Part shown: piece after piece, positions 44,119-53,513 of the stretch
How the letters are laid out: each line of letters begins with the position of its first letter
Position numbering within the stretch: the first letter of the stretch is position 1
Origin: Desulfobacteraceae bacterium
GTDB taxonomy: Bacteria > Desulfobacterota > Desulfobacteria > Desulfobacterales > Desulfobacteraceae
Reading direction: 5' to 3'
NCBI GenBank assembly: GCA_016743945.1
Contig: JADGFI010000005.1
Coordinates: 248,001-312,000, forward strand
Length of the DNA stretch: 64,000 bases
Made by a program: the position numbers and the translations under genes
The notes under the pieces: model-generated
Databases searched by the model: none
What the model saw: the letters and a program-made list of their open reading frames with translations, nothing else
Told to the model about the DNA's origin: nothing

Positions 44119-45053
44119 TCCTGGTGCCAAACTGGCTAAAGCGGCTGGCCTATACAACCTTTGTCCTGTGGGGCATCAGTCTGGTTATATTCATTCTGTT
44201 TGCCCTGAGCCCTGGAGATCCTGCTGAAATCATTTTGTCCATTCAAAGTCAGAGCCCCGGCCGGGAGCAGATTGAAGCCCTTCGTCATTCCCTGGCGCTG
44301 GACAGACATTGGACTGTCCAGTATCTGTCCTGGATGGGCAGAATCTGTACGGGTGATTTCGGAACAAGCTGGCAGACGGGCCGCCCGGTTTTCCAGGAGG
44401 TGGCACTTTGTCTTGGGTCTACCCTGGAGTTGGCCCTGACAGCGTTCCTGATGGTCGTGGTTCTGTCCGGGGCCGGCGGCATCGTTTCTGCTGTGTTCCG
44501 GAACCGTTTTGCCGATCATATGATTACGGTTTTGACGGTTGTGTCATCTGCCATGCCGCCTTTCTGGCTTGGAATTATACTCATTTGGACAGTCTCTCTC
44601 AAATTGAGGCTTTTGCCTGTCAGCGGGCAGGGCAGCCTTGCCCATGTCATTTTGCCTGCATTTTCCCTGGCTTTGGGACTAGGACTGCTCCAGGGCAGCA
44701 TGCTCCGTTCGGCCCTGATCCGAACCATGGAAGCTGATTTTATTGGTTTTGCCCGGACCAGAGGGCTTGGTCCCATGAAAATATTTTTCCGGCACATCCT
44801 GCCCCATGCCCTGGTTCCCATGATTTCTCTGTGGGGGATATGTCTGGGTCAGCTTCTGGGCGGGGCCATGATCGTGGAATCGGTTTTTGCCCGGCCCGGG
44901 CTTGGGCGCCTTACGGTTCAGGCTGTCATGGCAAGGGATATCCCCATGGTCCAGGCGCTTGTGCTGCTCATCTGCCTGGCCTTTGTGGCCGTCAATACCC
45001 TGACGGATTCGATTCACCGCCTCCTGGATCCCCAAATGAGGCAGAATTTGTGA
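44115..45053 (+). CDS. NikB/OppB-type ABC permease, TTG start
   Basis: A 312-residue permease of the DppB/NikB family with six membrane segments. It has the N-terminal LVIFILFALSPGDPAE block, the IEALRHSLALDRHWTVQYL segment, and the coupling motif RTRGLGPMKIFFRHILPHAL near residue 214. TTG at 44115 overlaps the methyltransferase stop (TTGA). It pairs with the following permease. Confidence 0.9.
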   Translation: MILVPNWLKRLAYTTFVLWGISLVIFILFALSPGDPAEIILSIQSQSPGREQIEALRHSLALDRHWTVQYLSWMGRICTGDFGTSWQTGRPVFQEVALCLGSTLELALTAFLMVVVLSGAGGIVSAVFRNRFADHMITVLTVVSSAMPPFWLGIILIWTVSLKLRLLPVSGQGSLAHVILPAFSLALGLGLLQGSMLRSALIRTMEADFIGFARTRGLGPMKIFFRHILPHALVPMISLWGICLGQLLGGAMIVESVFARPGLGRLTVQAVMARDIPMVQALVLLICLAFVAVNTLTDSIHRLLDPQMRQNL

Positions 45054-45865
45054 AAAACAGCCGTGATTTCATATTCAGTAGGATTTTCTTGAGCACCATG
45101 TTTTGTCTTTTTATCGGGGGGGTGGCCATTCTGGCACCATGGCTGGCCCCCCAAGACCCCCTGGCCGTCGACCTGACCAGCCGACTCGTGGCTCCTTGTA
45201 TGAAATTTCCTTTGGGAAGCGACCAGTTGGGAAGATGTATTTTATCCCGGGTTATCTGGGGGCTGCGCCTGTCCCTGGGCGGTGCTGTGGCCTCATCTGT
45301 CCTGGCTGTGGCCGCAGGGGCTGTGCTGGGCATAGGAGCTGCCCTGGCAAAAGGCTGGATTGAAATTATATTCAGAGCCGTCATCGACATGGGGCTTGCC
45401 ATGCCCGGACTGATTCTGGCCATTGTTTTTGCAGGTCTTGCCGGAGGAACCATGCAGGGGCTTATCCTGGGTTTGGCGGCGGCCAACTGGCCCTGGTGGG
45501 CCCGTCTGATCCGGGGACTTGCGCTGTCAGCCGTCCAGAAGGAATTTGTGCTTGCCGGCAGGGTTGCTGGACTTAAACCCTCGAGAATTGTTTTTGCCTA
45601 CATTCTTCCCCAGTTTAAGAATCCTGTTTTTGCCGGTGCCTCCCTGAAAACCGGAAGAATGATCCTGGCCTTTGCGGGTCTGAGTTACCTGGGGCTGGGT
45701 CCGCCCCCACCGGCTCCGGAACTGGGGCGGATGCTTCAGGAGGCCGGAATATATATGGTCCAGGCACCCTGGCTGGCTTTTGCTCCTGGTCTTTCCATTA
45801 CTTTGGTGGTGGCGGCTTTGAGTTTTGTGGGAAAAACATTTCAAAGGGAAGTTCATGATGTCTGA
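45050..45865 (+). CDS. NikC/OppC-type ABC permease, GTG start
   Basis: A permease of about 271 residues of the DppC/NikC family. Its N-terminal segment ends in APWLAPQDPLAVDL, then FPLGSDQLGRCILSRVIWG, and a coupling helix in LAGRVAGLKPSRIVFAYILP. The open frame extends 73 codons upstream into the preceding gene, but a GTG at 45050 makes a GTGA overlap and begins a normal first helix, so it is preferred. Confidence 0.9.
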   Translation: MKNSRDFIFSRIFLSTMFCLFIGGVAILAPWLAPQDPLAVDLTSRLVAPCMKFPLGSDQLGRCILSRVIWGLRLSLGGAVASSVLAVAAGAVLGIGAALAKGWIEIIFRAVIDMGLAMPGLILAIVFAGLAGGTMQGLILGLAAANWPWWARLIRGLALSAVQKEFVLAGRVAGLKPSRIVFAYILPQFKNPVFAGASLKTGRMILAFAGLSYLGLGPPPPAPELGRMLQEAGIYMVQAPWLAFAPGLSITLVVAALSFVGKTFQREVHDV

Positions 45866-46661
45866 ACCAAATCTTTTATCTGTACAGAACCTTTGTATCG
45901 GCTGCCCCGGCAAGGCCGGTCAGGTTGAAAATGTCAGCTTCAGGTTGAACAAGGGTGATATCCTTGGTATCACAGGCCAAAGCGGGTCCGGGAAAACCTT
46001 GACCGCCATGGCTCTGGCCGGTATTCTTCCGCCACCGCTGGCCGTTTATAGCGGAACTGTAAGGTTTTTGGGGAACCCTGTCCTGCCGGAAGCGGGTGCG
46101 CAAAAAAATCTTACACCCGGCAGGGATATCCTGATGCTGTTTCAAAGTCCGTCCAGGGCCTTGGATCCCTGGACCAGAATCGGGGTTCATCTGACCGACG
46201 CCATTAAAGCTGTTAACAAGGCCTGTGGCAAAAGCTGTGGTGAAGATCCCAGAAAGGCGGCCGCCCATGCGCTGGAAATGGCCGGGCTTGATTCGTCAGC
46301 CTATGGCCGCTACCCTTTTGAACTCAGCGGAGGCCAGCGCCAGCGCAGTCTTATGGCGCTTGCCCTGGCCGTTAAACCCCGCATTCTTATTGCTGACGAA
46401 CCCGTCACGGGGCAGGATGACGTCAATAAGTCCGTTGTCGTTAAAATTATCCGGGAACTGACACAAAATGAGGGCACGGCCGTCATCGTCATTTCCCACG
46501 ATTTAAGAGGGCTTCAGGGGCTGGCACAGAATCTGGTGGTCATTTATAAAGGACTGCAGATAGAAGCGGGTCCGGTTGGGGAGCTGATTGAAAATCCCTC
46601 CCATGACCATACCCGGGATCTGGTTAGGGCCATGATGTTCCTGGAAGGCGGTGCCGGATGA
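45855..46661 (+). CDS. NikD/OppD-type ABC ATPase
   Basis: An ATPase of about 268 residues. Walker A GQSGSGKTLTAMAL, Q-loop MLFQSPSRALDPW, signature LSGGQRQRSLMALAL, Walker B ILIADEPVTGQDDV (with Gly-Gln where Leu-Asp is usual) and switch VISHDLRGLQGL are visible. The first of two ATG codons at 45855/45858 overlaps the permease stop; AAAGGGAAG is the ribosome site. The C-terminal Fe-S/oligopeptide extension is short, as in NikD. Confidence 0.9.
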   Translation: MMSEPNLLSVQNLCIGCPGKAGQVENVSFRLNKGDILGITGQSGSGKTLTAMALAGILPPPLAVYSGTVRFLGNPVLPEAGAQKNLTPGRDILMLFQSPSRALDPWTRIGVHLTDAIKAVNKACGKSCGEDPRKAAAHALEMAGLDSSAYGRYPFELSGGQRQRSLMALALAVKPRILIADEPVTGQDDVNKSVVVKIIRELTQNEGTAVIVISHDLRGLQGLAQNLVVIYKGLQIEAGPVGELIENPSHDHTRDLVRAMMFLEGGAG

Positions 46662-47380
46662 GGTCATCTCTTCTCTGCCTGGATCGCATCAGCAAGTCCT
46701 ACCCCGGCCAGGGCCCCAAAAGGGAATCTGTTCTGTCCGGTTTTTCCCTTGACATCCGGCCCGGCGAATCTTTGGGGCTTTTTGGCCCCAGCGGCAGTGG
46801 GAAAAGCACCATCGCAAAAATTATTCTGGGTGTTGAACCGCCTGATTCCGGACAGGTTTTTTTTCAGGGCAGAATGGTTTCAAACCGGAAAATCCGGCCT
46901 GATCGCCTGTTTTACCGGAATGTCCAGATGGTCTGGCAGGATCCCTTTGTCTATATGAACCCCTTTGTGTCTATTCGCACATCCATCATTGAGCCCATGG
47001 CCGCTTTTGGGATAGGCACGACCCGGGAGCGAAGGTATCGGGCGGACATGCTCATGGAAGCCATGGGTATTCCCCTTTCTCTTGGCCGGTGTAGGCCAGA
47101 TAGGCTTTCCGGGGGGCAGTGTCAGCGTGCAGCCATTGCGAGGGCTTTGGGCGTTTCTCCCCGGCTGCTGATCTGTGATGAGGCCCTGGCCGGCCTGGAC
47201 CTGGTCCTACAGGTGGATATCATCGAGCATCTGATATTTATTCAGAAAAAATTTGATATGGCCCTGCTGTTTATTTCCCATGACCGGGGATGCACCGCCC
47301 GGATGTGCAGTCGGATCATCACCCTTACCCTCTGTCCAAGAGCACAAGGTCCTCCTCAAGAAGATTCAAGAAATGAGTAG
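46658..47380 (+). CDS. NikE/OppF-type ABC ATPase
   Basis: A 240-residue ATPase. Walker A is GPSGSGKSTIAKIIL, Q-loop VQMVWQDPFVYMNPFVSI, signature LSGGQCQRAAIARALG, Walker B LLICDEALAGLDLV (Ala replaces the usual Pro-Thr), and the switch region LFISHDRG. It begins with an ATGA overlap and ends the operon. It converges with the TRAP operon 28 bases away; an eight-T run follows near 47393, but no good hairpin was found. Confidence 0.9.
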   Translation: MRSSLLCLDRISKSYPGQGPKRESVLSGFSLDIRPGESLGLFGPSGSGKSTIAKIILGVEPPDSGQVFFQGRMVSNRKIRPDRLFYRNVQMVWQDPFVYMNPFVSIRTSIIEPMAAFGIGTTRERRYRADMLMEAMGIPLSLGRCRPDRLSGGQCQRAAIARALGVSPRLLICDEALAGLDLVLQVDIIEHLIFIQKKFDMALLFISHDRGCTARMCSRIITLTLCPRAQGPPQEDSRNE

Positions 47381-47408
47381 CTGTCAGCTGTCTTTTTTTT
47401 ATAAGGGG

Positions 47409-48689
47409 CTAGGAAATAAGGAACAGGCTCAAACTAGGCCAATAGGTGATGATCAGAACCGACAATAAAAGGATCAGCATAAAGGGGATGGTGGCCCGGT
47501 AGATGTCCACAATGGGTTTGTTGAACCGATAGCTTGCAATGAACAGGTTCATGCCCACCGGCGGTGTGAAATATCCTATTTGCATATTGGCCAGAAAAAT
47601 AATCCCCAGGTGCACCGGGTGAACACCATATTCCAGGGCCACGGGCAGCATCAGCGGCACCATGATAATGATGGCCGAAAAAATATCCAGCATGGCACCC
47701 AATATCAGAAGAAAAATGTTCAGCAAAATCAAAAACACCAGTTTGCTGCTCACAAAAGCCTGGCACAGGGCAAACAGCTTCATGGGAATTTCGGCGTCAA
47801 TCAAAAAATTGGTGAGTGCCAGAGAAACCCCGAGAATAAGCAATATCCCCCCCACCATGACCATGGATTCCCGGATAATATCGGCCAGTTGGGACAATTT
47901 TATTTCCCTGTAAACAAACACTTCCACCACCAGTACATACATGGCCGTGACCGCAGCTGCTTCGGATACGGCAAAATATCCTGAATAGATCCCTGTAAAT
48001 ACAAAAATTGGTAACGGGATTTCCCATGCTGCTTCGCGTATGGCGGTAAAGGCATTCTTCCAGGAAAATTTTACCAGGGGAATGGGATTTTTCTTGTTGA
48101 TCCAGATGCTCCATAGGGAGAGCATGAAAATCATGAGAATGGCCGGAAAAATACCGGCTAAAAAAAGATCCTCAATGGATATCTCAACACCGCCTCCCAT
48201 CTGCTGGGCAATGATCCCGTATAAGATCAGGGGAAGGGAGGGGGGCAGCAGTAGACCCAAACTACCCGAGGTGGTGACCAATCCCAGGCTGAAATTGTCC
48301 TGGTATCCGGCTTGTTTCAAGGCGGGGTACAATAAAGCGCCCATGGCCACGATGGTCACCCCCGATGCGCCGGTGAAGGCGGTAAAAAGTGCACAGACCA
48401 CAAAGGCTACGATGGCAAGCCCTCCTGGCATCCATCCTAGAAAAGCCTGGGTCAGCCGGACCAGACGCTGGGAGGTATTGCTTTCTCCTAAGAGGTAGCC
48501 GGCAAAGGTAAACAGGGGAAGGGCCAGTAAAATCGGGGTGTCGGCAATCCGGTACAATTCAATGGCCATAACGGACAGATCAATCTCAGCCATGTAGAAT
48601 CCGGCCATGGCTGCCGCAATGATTACCGTGAACAAGGGGGCCCCAAAAAGGGCGATGAGGATAAGTAGACCGATAAACAGATAGATCAT
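47409..48689 (-). CDS. dctM: TRAP transporter large permease DctM
   Basis: A 426-residue DctM-family permease with about 12 membrane segments. It has the typical MIYLFIGLLILIALFGAPLF start, LFTFAGYLLGES near residue 60, and TAFTGASGVTIVAMGALLYP near residue 110. It performs Na+-driven uptake of an organic acid delivered by DctP. Its ATG overlaps the dctQ stop by 4 bases. Confidence 0.94.
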   Translation of the reverse strand: MIYLFIGLLILIALFGAPLFTVIIAAAMAGFYMAEIDLSVMAIELYRIADTPILLALPLFTFAGYLLGESNTSQRLVRLTQAFLGWMPGGLAIVAFVVCALFTAFTGASGVTIVAMGALLYPALKQAGYQDNFSLGLVTTSGSLGLLLPPSLPLILYGIIAQQMGGGVEISIEDLFLAGIFPAILMIFMLSLWSIWINKKNPIPLVKFSWKNAFTAIREAAWEIPLPIFVFTGIYSGYFAVSEAAAVTAMYVLVVEVFVYREIKLSQLADIIRESMVMVGGILLILGVSLALTNFLIDAEIPMKLFALCQAFVSSKLVFLILLNIFLLILGAMLDIFSAIIIMVPLMLPVALEYGVHPVHLGIIFLANMQIGYFTPPVGMNLFIASYRFNKPIVDIYRATIPFMLILLLSVLIITYWPSLSLFLIS

Positions 48690-49204
48690 GGTTTTTTGCC
48701 CCCCTGTCTTTTGGACACCAACTCAATAAAAACTAGGATTGAAAACAGGGCGTATCGAATACTGATCACCCCAAAGGCAATGGGAATGATACTTTCACAG
48801 ACCCAGGCCGGCACATTGGCAAAGGCAATGAGGTTGACCCCCATTTCCATTTTTACAAATGCCAGGCTAAACCAGGCCATGAGAGCGGTTACCACGGTTG
48901 TAAATACATGGGTTGCAAGGCTGGTGAACCGTCTAATTTCCGAGGGCAGATACCGGGAAAGGATGTCAATACTGATGTGGTTATCGGTCCTGCTGGCGAT
49001 CATGGCCCCCACAAGGCCGATCCAGAGTACCAGGACCCGGACCAGGGAATCCCCCCACACAATCCCGGAATCAAAAAAATTTCTTAAAAAAATCTGAAGG
49101 ACCGCCATGGTGATCATAATCAGCAAAAGGCAAATCAGAATATAGTCTTCAACTTTTTGAACCAGAGAAACCATTCTGGGGAAAAATTTGAGTTTATTGA
49201 TCAC
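48686..49204 (-). CDS. dctQ: TRAP transporter small permease DctQ
   Basis: A 172-residue protein with four membrane segments. The family feature is FLRNFFDSGIVWGDSLVRVLVLWIG, with conserved Trp and Arg, followed by DNHISIDILSRYLP. It bridges DctP and DctM. It overlaps dctP by 11 bases and dctM by 4. Confidence 0.93.
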   Translation of the reverse strand: MINKLKFFPRMVSLVQKVEDYILICLLLIMITMAVLQIFLRNFFDSGIVWGDSLVRVLVLWIGLVGAMIASRTDNHISIDILSRYLPSEIRRFTSLATHVFTTVVTALMAWFSLAFVKMEMGVNLIAFANVPAWVCESIIPIAFGVISIRYALFSILVFIELVSKRQGGKKP

Positions 49205-50210
49205 CCGTCGATCCTTTGGCCTGGAATTTCTTTAAAAGACCGTCCAGCTGATCCGCAGCATCCTTTGGCAGGGTTCCAGATTCCACCATTTTTTGGGATG
49301 CTTTCCCGGCAGTTTGACGCCATTCCTCCAGGACAATCTCATCCGGGGTAACAAATTCAATTCCCTGGTTTTTTAATGCTGCAATGGCCTTGCCGTCATC
49401 TCGCCTGTTTTGAAGACCAATTTCATTGAAGGCACGGGTCATGACCCGGGTGACAATTTCCTGGTCCTGGGGAGTAATTTTTAAAAATTTTTTTTTGTCG
49501 ATGGCCAGGACCGCATGGAGATAAATCAAGGGGATATTGGTAACATATTTAATCTGGGTGTGCCATTGGAGTACAATGGCACCAACCGGAGAGGTGGCCA
49601 CCGTGTCAATAAGGCCAGACTGCAGACTGGTTCGAACATCTGCGATGGGCAAAGGGATGGGGGCGACGCCAAAGGCAGCCACCGCGTCCTGGGAAAGCTT
49701 GTCATTGTCAGGAATCCAAACCTTTCGCTTCTGGAGATCCTGGATGGTTCTAACGGGTTCCGTGGACATGATGTAGGCAAATCCCCCGCCGGCAATCCCG
49801 AAGGTGACAAATCCGGCCTTGTTCAGCCCCTCAATAATAAAGGAGTCCATGTGTTGCCGTACATAATCCACCTCGCCCAGAGTTTTAAATTTCATGGGCT
49901 GGGAATAGATCTGGTTTGCGGGAAAATAAGAGGACAGACTTCCCGCCACAACCGCGCCGCCCTGGAGCTGGCCAATCCGGATTTTCCGAAGAACAGCCTT
50001 GTCGTTGCCCATGACGCCGCCGGGATAAAATTTGAATTTTACCCGATTTTGGGTTTGGGTGGCAACCTGTTTGGCACCCTGGCGCATTTTTTCCATCCAC
50101 ATGGAACCTTCGGGTGATATGGTAGCTATTTTAAAGGTGGTGGCATATCCGGGTACAAGGCCTATCATTAAAAATATAGCCATCAGGGTAAGTTGTTTAG
50201 TAAGGGTCAT
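49194..50210 (-). CDS. dctP: TRAP transporter substrate-binding protein DctP
   Basis: A 338-residue binding protein with a signal peptide (ending PGYA near residue 23). It has FKIATISPEGSMWMEKM, the TRAP-typical RKVWIPDNDKLSQDAVAAFG, and PLPIADVRTSLQSGLIDTV including the Arg position that usually contacts a carboxylate. The substrate is therefore probably a carboxylate, but its identity is not deducible. Confidence 0.92.
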   Translation of the reverse strand: MTLTKQLTLMAIFLMIGLVPGYATTFKIATISPEGSMWMEKMRQGAKQVATQTQNRVKFKFYPGGVMGNDKAVLRKIRIGQLQGGAVVAGSLSSYFPANQIYSQPMKFKTLGEVDYVRQHMDSFIIEGLNKAGFVTFGIAGGGFAYIMSTEPVRTIQDLQKRKVWIPDNDKLSQDAVAAFGVAPIPLPIADVRTSLQSGLIDTVATSPVGAIVLQWHTQIKYVTNIPLIYLHAVLAIDKKKFLKITPQDQEIVTRVMTRAFNEIGLQNRRDDGKAIAALKNQGIEFVTPDEIVLEEWRQTAGKASQKMVESGTLPKDAADQLDGLLKKFQAKGSTGDQ

Positions 50211-50252
50211 TTATTTCTCCATAATCATGAATTCAATTGGTTTTACAAAAGA

Positions 50253-51131
50253 TTAAAAATAATCCTCCGCATTCTCCAGCAATTGCCTGGCCTGTTTTTG
50301 TGCATAGGTATTTACAAGGGTATACCCGGGTACAACAGGATTGGTGTCCAGGACTTCTTTGAGCAGCCTGTCATGCAGGTCTCGGTCGAATATCATTCGT
50401 GCATAGAGCTTGGCGAACATCACCTTGGCCATGAGGTTTTTGCCCTGGGAAAGGTCAATAGCGCGCTGGAAATAGCGTTTGCCCTGTTCTGGTTTTCCGC
50501 CCAGGGCCGGCGGCAGAAACGTGGCCATGGATCCCAGATACAAGAACGCTGCACCTTCTTTATAGGATTCATCCAGCAAAACCACCTTGAGCATGATAGC
50601 TTCAATTCGTGAAATATCTGCCAGGGCATTGAAATCATTTGAATTGGCCATGATCCAGCTGGCCCAGGCATTGCCCAGTGTAAAGAGGTAGGGCAGGTTA
50701 TTTTTGTCCATGGCAGAGATGATCTCTTGGAATTTATCAAAGGGCATGTTCTTCAACCCACAGGCATCCTTGTCGGCGATACAGATGGCCTGGTCTGCAT
50801 AATCAAAGGCCTTGTTTACCATTTTACGGGATCGCTTTGCATCGGTCACAAACACATCTGCATAGGCCGTGTATAATTGGGCGGCCGTGGACAGCATCTC
50901 CTTGGAACCAGGGTCTTCACTGATCAAGCTGTCGATCATGAGAAGATAGGCGGGAGCCCCCGCTTCAACCAGGGGCAGGTCATCGTTGTTCACAATGGTA
51001 TTAGATAAATGGGTCATCATATCAGACTTTACGGAACACCCGGAAGACAGCATTACCCCCACAAATCCCATGATAAAAAACGATAGTAAGAACTTTCCCT
51101 TGATCCGGGGCGTTTGAATTGAAAACATCAT
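50253..51131 (-). CDS. TatT-family TRAP-associated lipoprotein
   Basis: A 292-residue lipoprotein (lipobox LSSGC at about residues 29-33) made of helical TPR-like repeats, ending QARQLLENAEDYF. It matches the 'TRAP transporter TatT component' family known from Treponema and deltaproteobacteria, which forms trimeric periplasmic complexes with DctP. It starts the operon, 42 bases upstream of dctP. Confidence 0.85.
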   Translation of the reverse strand: MMFSIQTPRIKGKFLLSFFIMGFVGVMLSSGCSVKSDMMTHLSNTIVNNDDLPLVEAGAPAYLLMIDSLISEDPGSKEMLSTAAQLYTAYADVFVTDAKRSRKMVNKAFDYADQAICIADKDACGLKNMPFDKFQEIISAMDKNNLPYLFTLGNAWASWIMANSNDFNALADISRIEAIMLKVVLLDESYKEGAAFLYLGSMATFLPPALGGKPEQGKRYFQRAIDLSQGKNLMAKVMFAKLYARMIFDRDLHDRLLKEVLDTNPVVPGYTLVNTYAQKQARQLLENAEDYF

Positions 51132-51491
51132 AAAATGATCAAACCCTTTCTAAACTCAATAAGTATCCAGAATAATGTTTATGCACAGCCATGAAAATTA
51201 GCTTGTTTTTTCCAAAAAAGCAACCAGGATTCTGGGAAACCGGTAATTCTGATCCTGGACGGGTATGCATATGTCTTGTTTTCGAAAAATATATTCAATT
51301 TTTTGCTGAAGGCCTTTTCAGGCATTTTTATCAGTGCATCCACTGAAAATTGCTGCAACTTGTATTTTTTTTGACAATGCCGGGTGAATTTTACTTTGAA
51401 TTGGATAATTCCATGGTATAGTAAATTAATTGGGCTCCGTTGGCGGAGATCCAAAAAAAACAATAACCGGCCATAAAAGCGAAGAAAAGAC
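51132..51491. other. Divergent intergenic region between TRAP operon and nfeD
   Basis: No supported gene; a reverse frame running into nfeD has no family features. It holds candidate promoters for both directions. Confidence 0.5.
51395..51422 (+). promoter_or_regulatory. Candidate promoter for the nfeD-floA operon
   Basis: An extended -10, TGGTATAGT (51414-51422), follows TTTGAA (51395-51400) at 16 bases. TTGACA at 51371 lacks a -10 at standard spacing. Confidence 0.4.
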
Positions 51492-52979
51492 ATGAATATG
51501 AGCGCTTGCCTGAAAAATTTTTCTTTCCTCTTAGGGGGTATCCTTTTTTTGACAGGTCTGACCGGATGGGTGGCCGCAGACCAAAACAAGCAAAAAATTT
51601 ATGTAATTCCCGTTGAGGGAACGGTTGAACCGGGAATGGCTGCCTATATCAAACGGGCTGTAGAAGAGGTTAAAAATGAACCCGATGCCCTGCTCCTTTT
51701 TAAAATGGACACCTTTGGGGGACGAGTGGATGCCGCCTTTGAGATTGTGGCGTCCATTTCAAGCGTTCCAAAGGGAAAGTCCATTGCCTTTGTGGAAAAA
51801 AAAGCCATTTCAGCCGGCGCTCTGATCGCCCTTGCTTCCAGCACCTTGGTGATGAAGGAAAATACCCTGATCGGAGATTGTGCTCCCATTATCCAGTCGA
51901 AAGAGGGGCAAAAAGAGGCCGGGGAAAAAACCCAGACCGTGCTGCGGGCCCAATTTCGTTCCCTGGCAAAGAAAAATAATTATCCTGAGGTTTTGGCTGA
52001 ATCCATGGTGTCCAAGAATATGGAGGTCTACCGGATCACCATCGCTGGAAAGGTTCAATACATGGATAAGCATTCCTATGACGACTTGACAGAGGACCAA
52101 AAGAAACAGGTGACGCAAAAAAAGACCATCGTGGCTGCAGGAGAGCTTTTGACCATGGATGATCAAGAGGCCTTTGATCTGGGCTTTTCAAAGCAGAGCG
52201 TGGGGGATCTGGACCAGGCCCTGGCCTTTCTGGGGTATGAAAAGTATGAATTGATATTTCTGGGGGAAACCTGGTCTGAAAATTTGGTTCGCATGCTTCA
52301 ACCTTTTTTGCCGGTTCTCATGCTGCTGGGGATCGGTGCCCTCTATACTGAAATCAAGGCCCCTGGATTTGGACTTCCGGGTATTGTCGGCATCATCTGT
52401 CTGGGGCTGGTCTTTTTTAATCAATATCTGGTGGGACTGGCAGGTTATACGGAATTTTTGCTCTTTTTAATAGGATTTTTGCTGCTGGGAGTGGAGGTCT
52501 TTGTCCTGCCGGGATTTGGTGTAGCCGGTATCTCAGCACTTGTGGTCATTGCGGGAGGCCTGGTACTTTCCTTCCAGGGTTTTGTCATCCCCGATCCCTC
52601 TTTGCCCTGGGAAGGCCGGCTGCTGCTCCGGAATCTGGGGGTGGTGCTGGGGTCTTTTATGGGGTCGTTGCTGATTTCCCTGGCTCTGGTGAGGTTTGTG
52701 CTGCCCAGGCTGTCAAAATTGGTCAAGGGACCCTATTTATCGGCTACATTGGAAGATTCCCATGCCGACTCGGATGAAATACTTGGTGTCAGCCCAGGGG
52801 AAGTCGGGGTTGCCCTGACTCCCTTCAGGCCTTCGGGTAAAATAAAGATTGGCAGCAAAAAAATTGATGCCATTGCCCAGGGAGAGTTTATCCCTTCGGG
52901 AACCCCTATCCGGGTGGTGTCGGTGGAACAAAACCGGATCATTGTTAAACAAGATGTTGATAATAAGAGGATTCAATGA
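51492..52979 (+). CDS. nfeD: Long NfeD protein: membrane serine protease
   Basis: A 495-residue NfeD1b-type protein. It has a signal/anchor sequence (residues 8-30) and a ClpP-like protease domain with KMDTFGGRVDAAFEI, KKAISAGALIALASS holding the nucleophile Ser near residue 117, and a Lys-rich GDCAPIIQSKEGQKE segment likely holding the catalytic Lys. Several membrane helices lie at about residues 270-410, and a C-terminal OB-fold NfeD domain (GVALTPFRPSGKIKIG) follows. It probably trims membrane proteins together with the flotillin partner encoded downstream. ATGA overlap with the short nfeD. Confidence 0.9.
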   Translation: MNMSACLKNFSFLLGGILFLTGLTGWVAADQNKQKIYVIPVEGTVEPGMAAYIKRAVEEVKNEPDALLLFKMDTFGGRVDAAFEIVASISSVPKGKSIAFVEKKAISAGALIALASSTLVMKENTLIGDCAPIIQSKEGQKEAGEKTQTVLRAQFRSLAKKNNYPEVLAESMVSKNMEVYRITIAGKVQYMDKHSYDDLTEDQKKQVTQKKTIVAAGELLTMDDQEAFDLGFSKQSVGDLDQALAFLGYEKYELIFLGETWSENLVRMLQPFLPVLMLLGIGALYTEIKAPGFGLPGIVGIICLGLVFFNQYLVGLAGYTEFLLFLIGFLLLGVEVFVLPGFGVAGISALVVIAGGLVLSFQGFVIPDPSLPWEGRLLLRNLGVVLGSFMGSLLISLALVRFVLPRLSKLVKGPYLSATLEDSHADSDEILGVSPGEVGVALTPFRPSGKIKIGSKKIDAIAQGEFIPSGTPIRVVSVEQNRIIVKQDVDNKRIQ

Positions 52980-53485
52980 AATTGTATATACTTCCTGTCC
53001 TCCTGCAATTTTTGGGGATACTGGTAATTCTGGCGGAAATATTTATTCCGTCCCTGGGCGTGTTAGCGGCCATTGCACTGGGACTGCTCGGTTATTCCCT
53101 GTATCTGGCCTTTACTACTATTTCAACCTTCAGCGGTATGATATTTGTGGGGTTTGATCTTTTGGCGATTCCCATTCTTTTGATCCTGGGATTGAAAATT
53201 CTGGCCGTTTCTCCCCTGTCCTTGAAAAGCAGATTGGCCAGTAAGGACGGGGTGGTCTCCCAGGCATCAGAGCTTGAAGAATATGGAGGCAAACAGGGGA
53301 CTTCGGTTACAGATCTTCGCCCTGCAGGGATTGCCCTTATTGAGGGGAAACGCCTGGACGTTGTTACAGACGGAGATTATATTAATGCCAATACCCCCAT
53401 CATTGTTACCGGGGTTACCGGCAATCAAATAATCGTTGAAAAACAAATAATGGATAAGAATCAAGAAATCAGGACAAAAAACTAG
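52976..53485 (+). CDS. Short NfeD protein
   Basis: A 169-residue protein with two to three membrane helices and a C-terminal OB-fold (GKQGTSVTDLRPAGIALIEG, ending VTGVTGNQIIVEK). Short NfeD proteins are usually encoded beside a flotillin, as here (28 bases upstream of floA). Together with the long NfeD this is the classical nfeD-nfeD-SPFH arrangement of membrane microdomain factors. Confidence 0.9.
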   Translation: MKLYILPVLLQFLGILVILAEIFIPSLGVLAAIALGLLGYSLYLAFTTISTFSGMIFVGFDLLAIPILLILGLKILAVSPLSLKSRLASKDGVVSQASELEEYGGKQGTSVTDLRPAGIALIEGKRLDVVTDGDYINANTPIIVTGVTGNQIIVEKQIMDKNQEIRTKN

Positions 53486-53513
53486 GTAGATTAAAAAGTA
53501 AGGAGAATCGTTC

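Noticed and set aside
47381..47408. Bidirectional terminator between the ABC and TRAP operons
   Set aside because: There is a T-run, but the only repeat (AGCTG/CAGCT) has too small a loop to form a good hairpin.
51179..51589. 136-codon - strand frame between TRAP operon and nfeD
   Set aside because: Runs into the nfeD start, lacks a ribosome site and known features; the region is better explained as divergent promoters.
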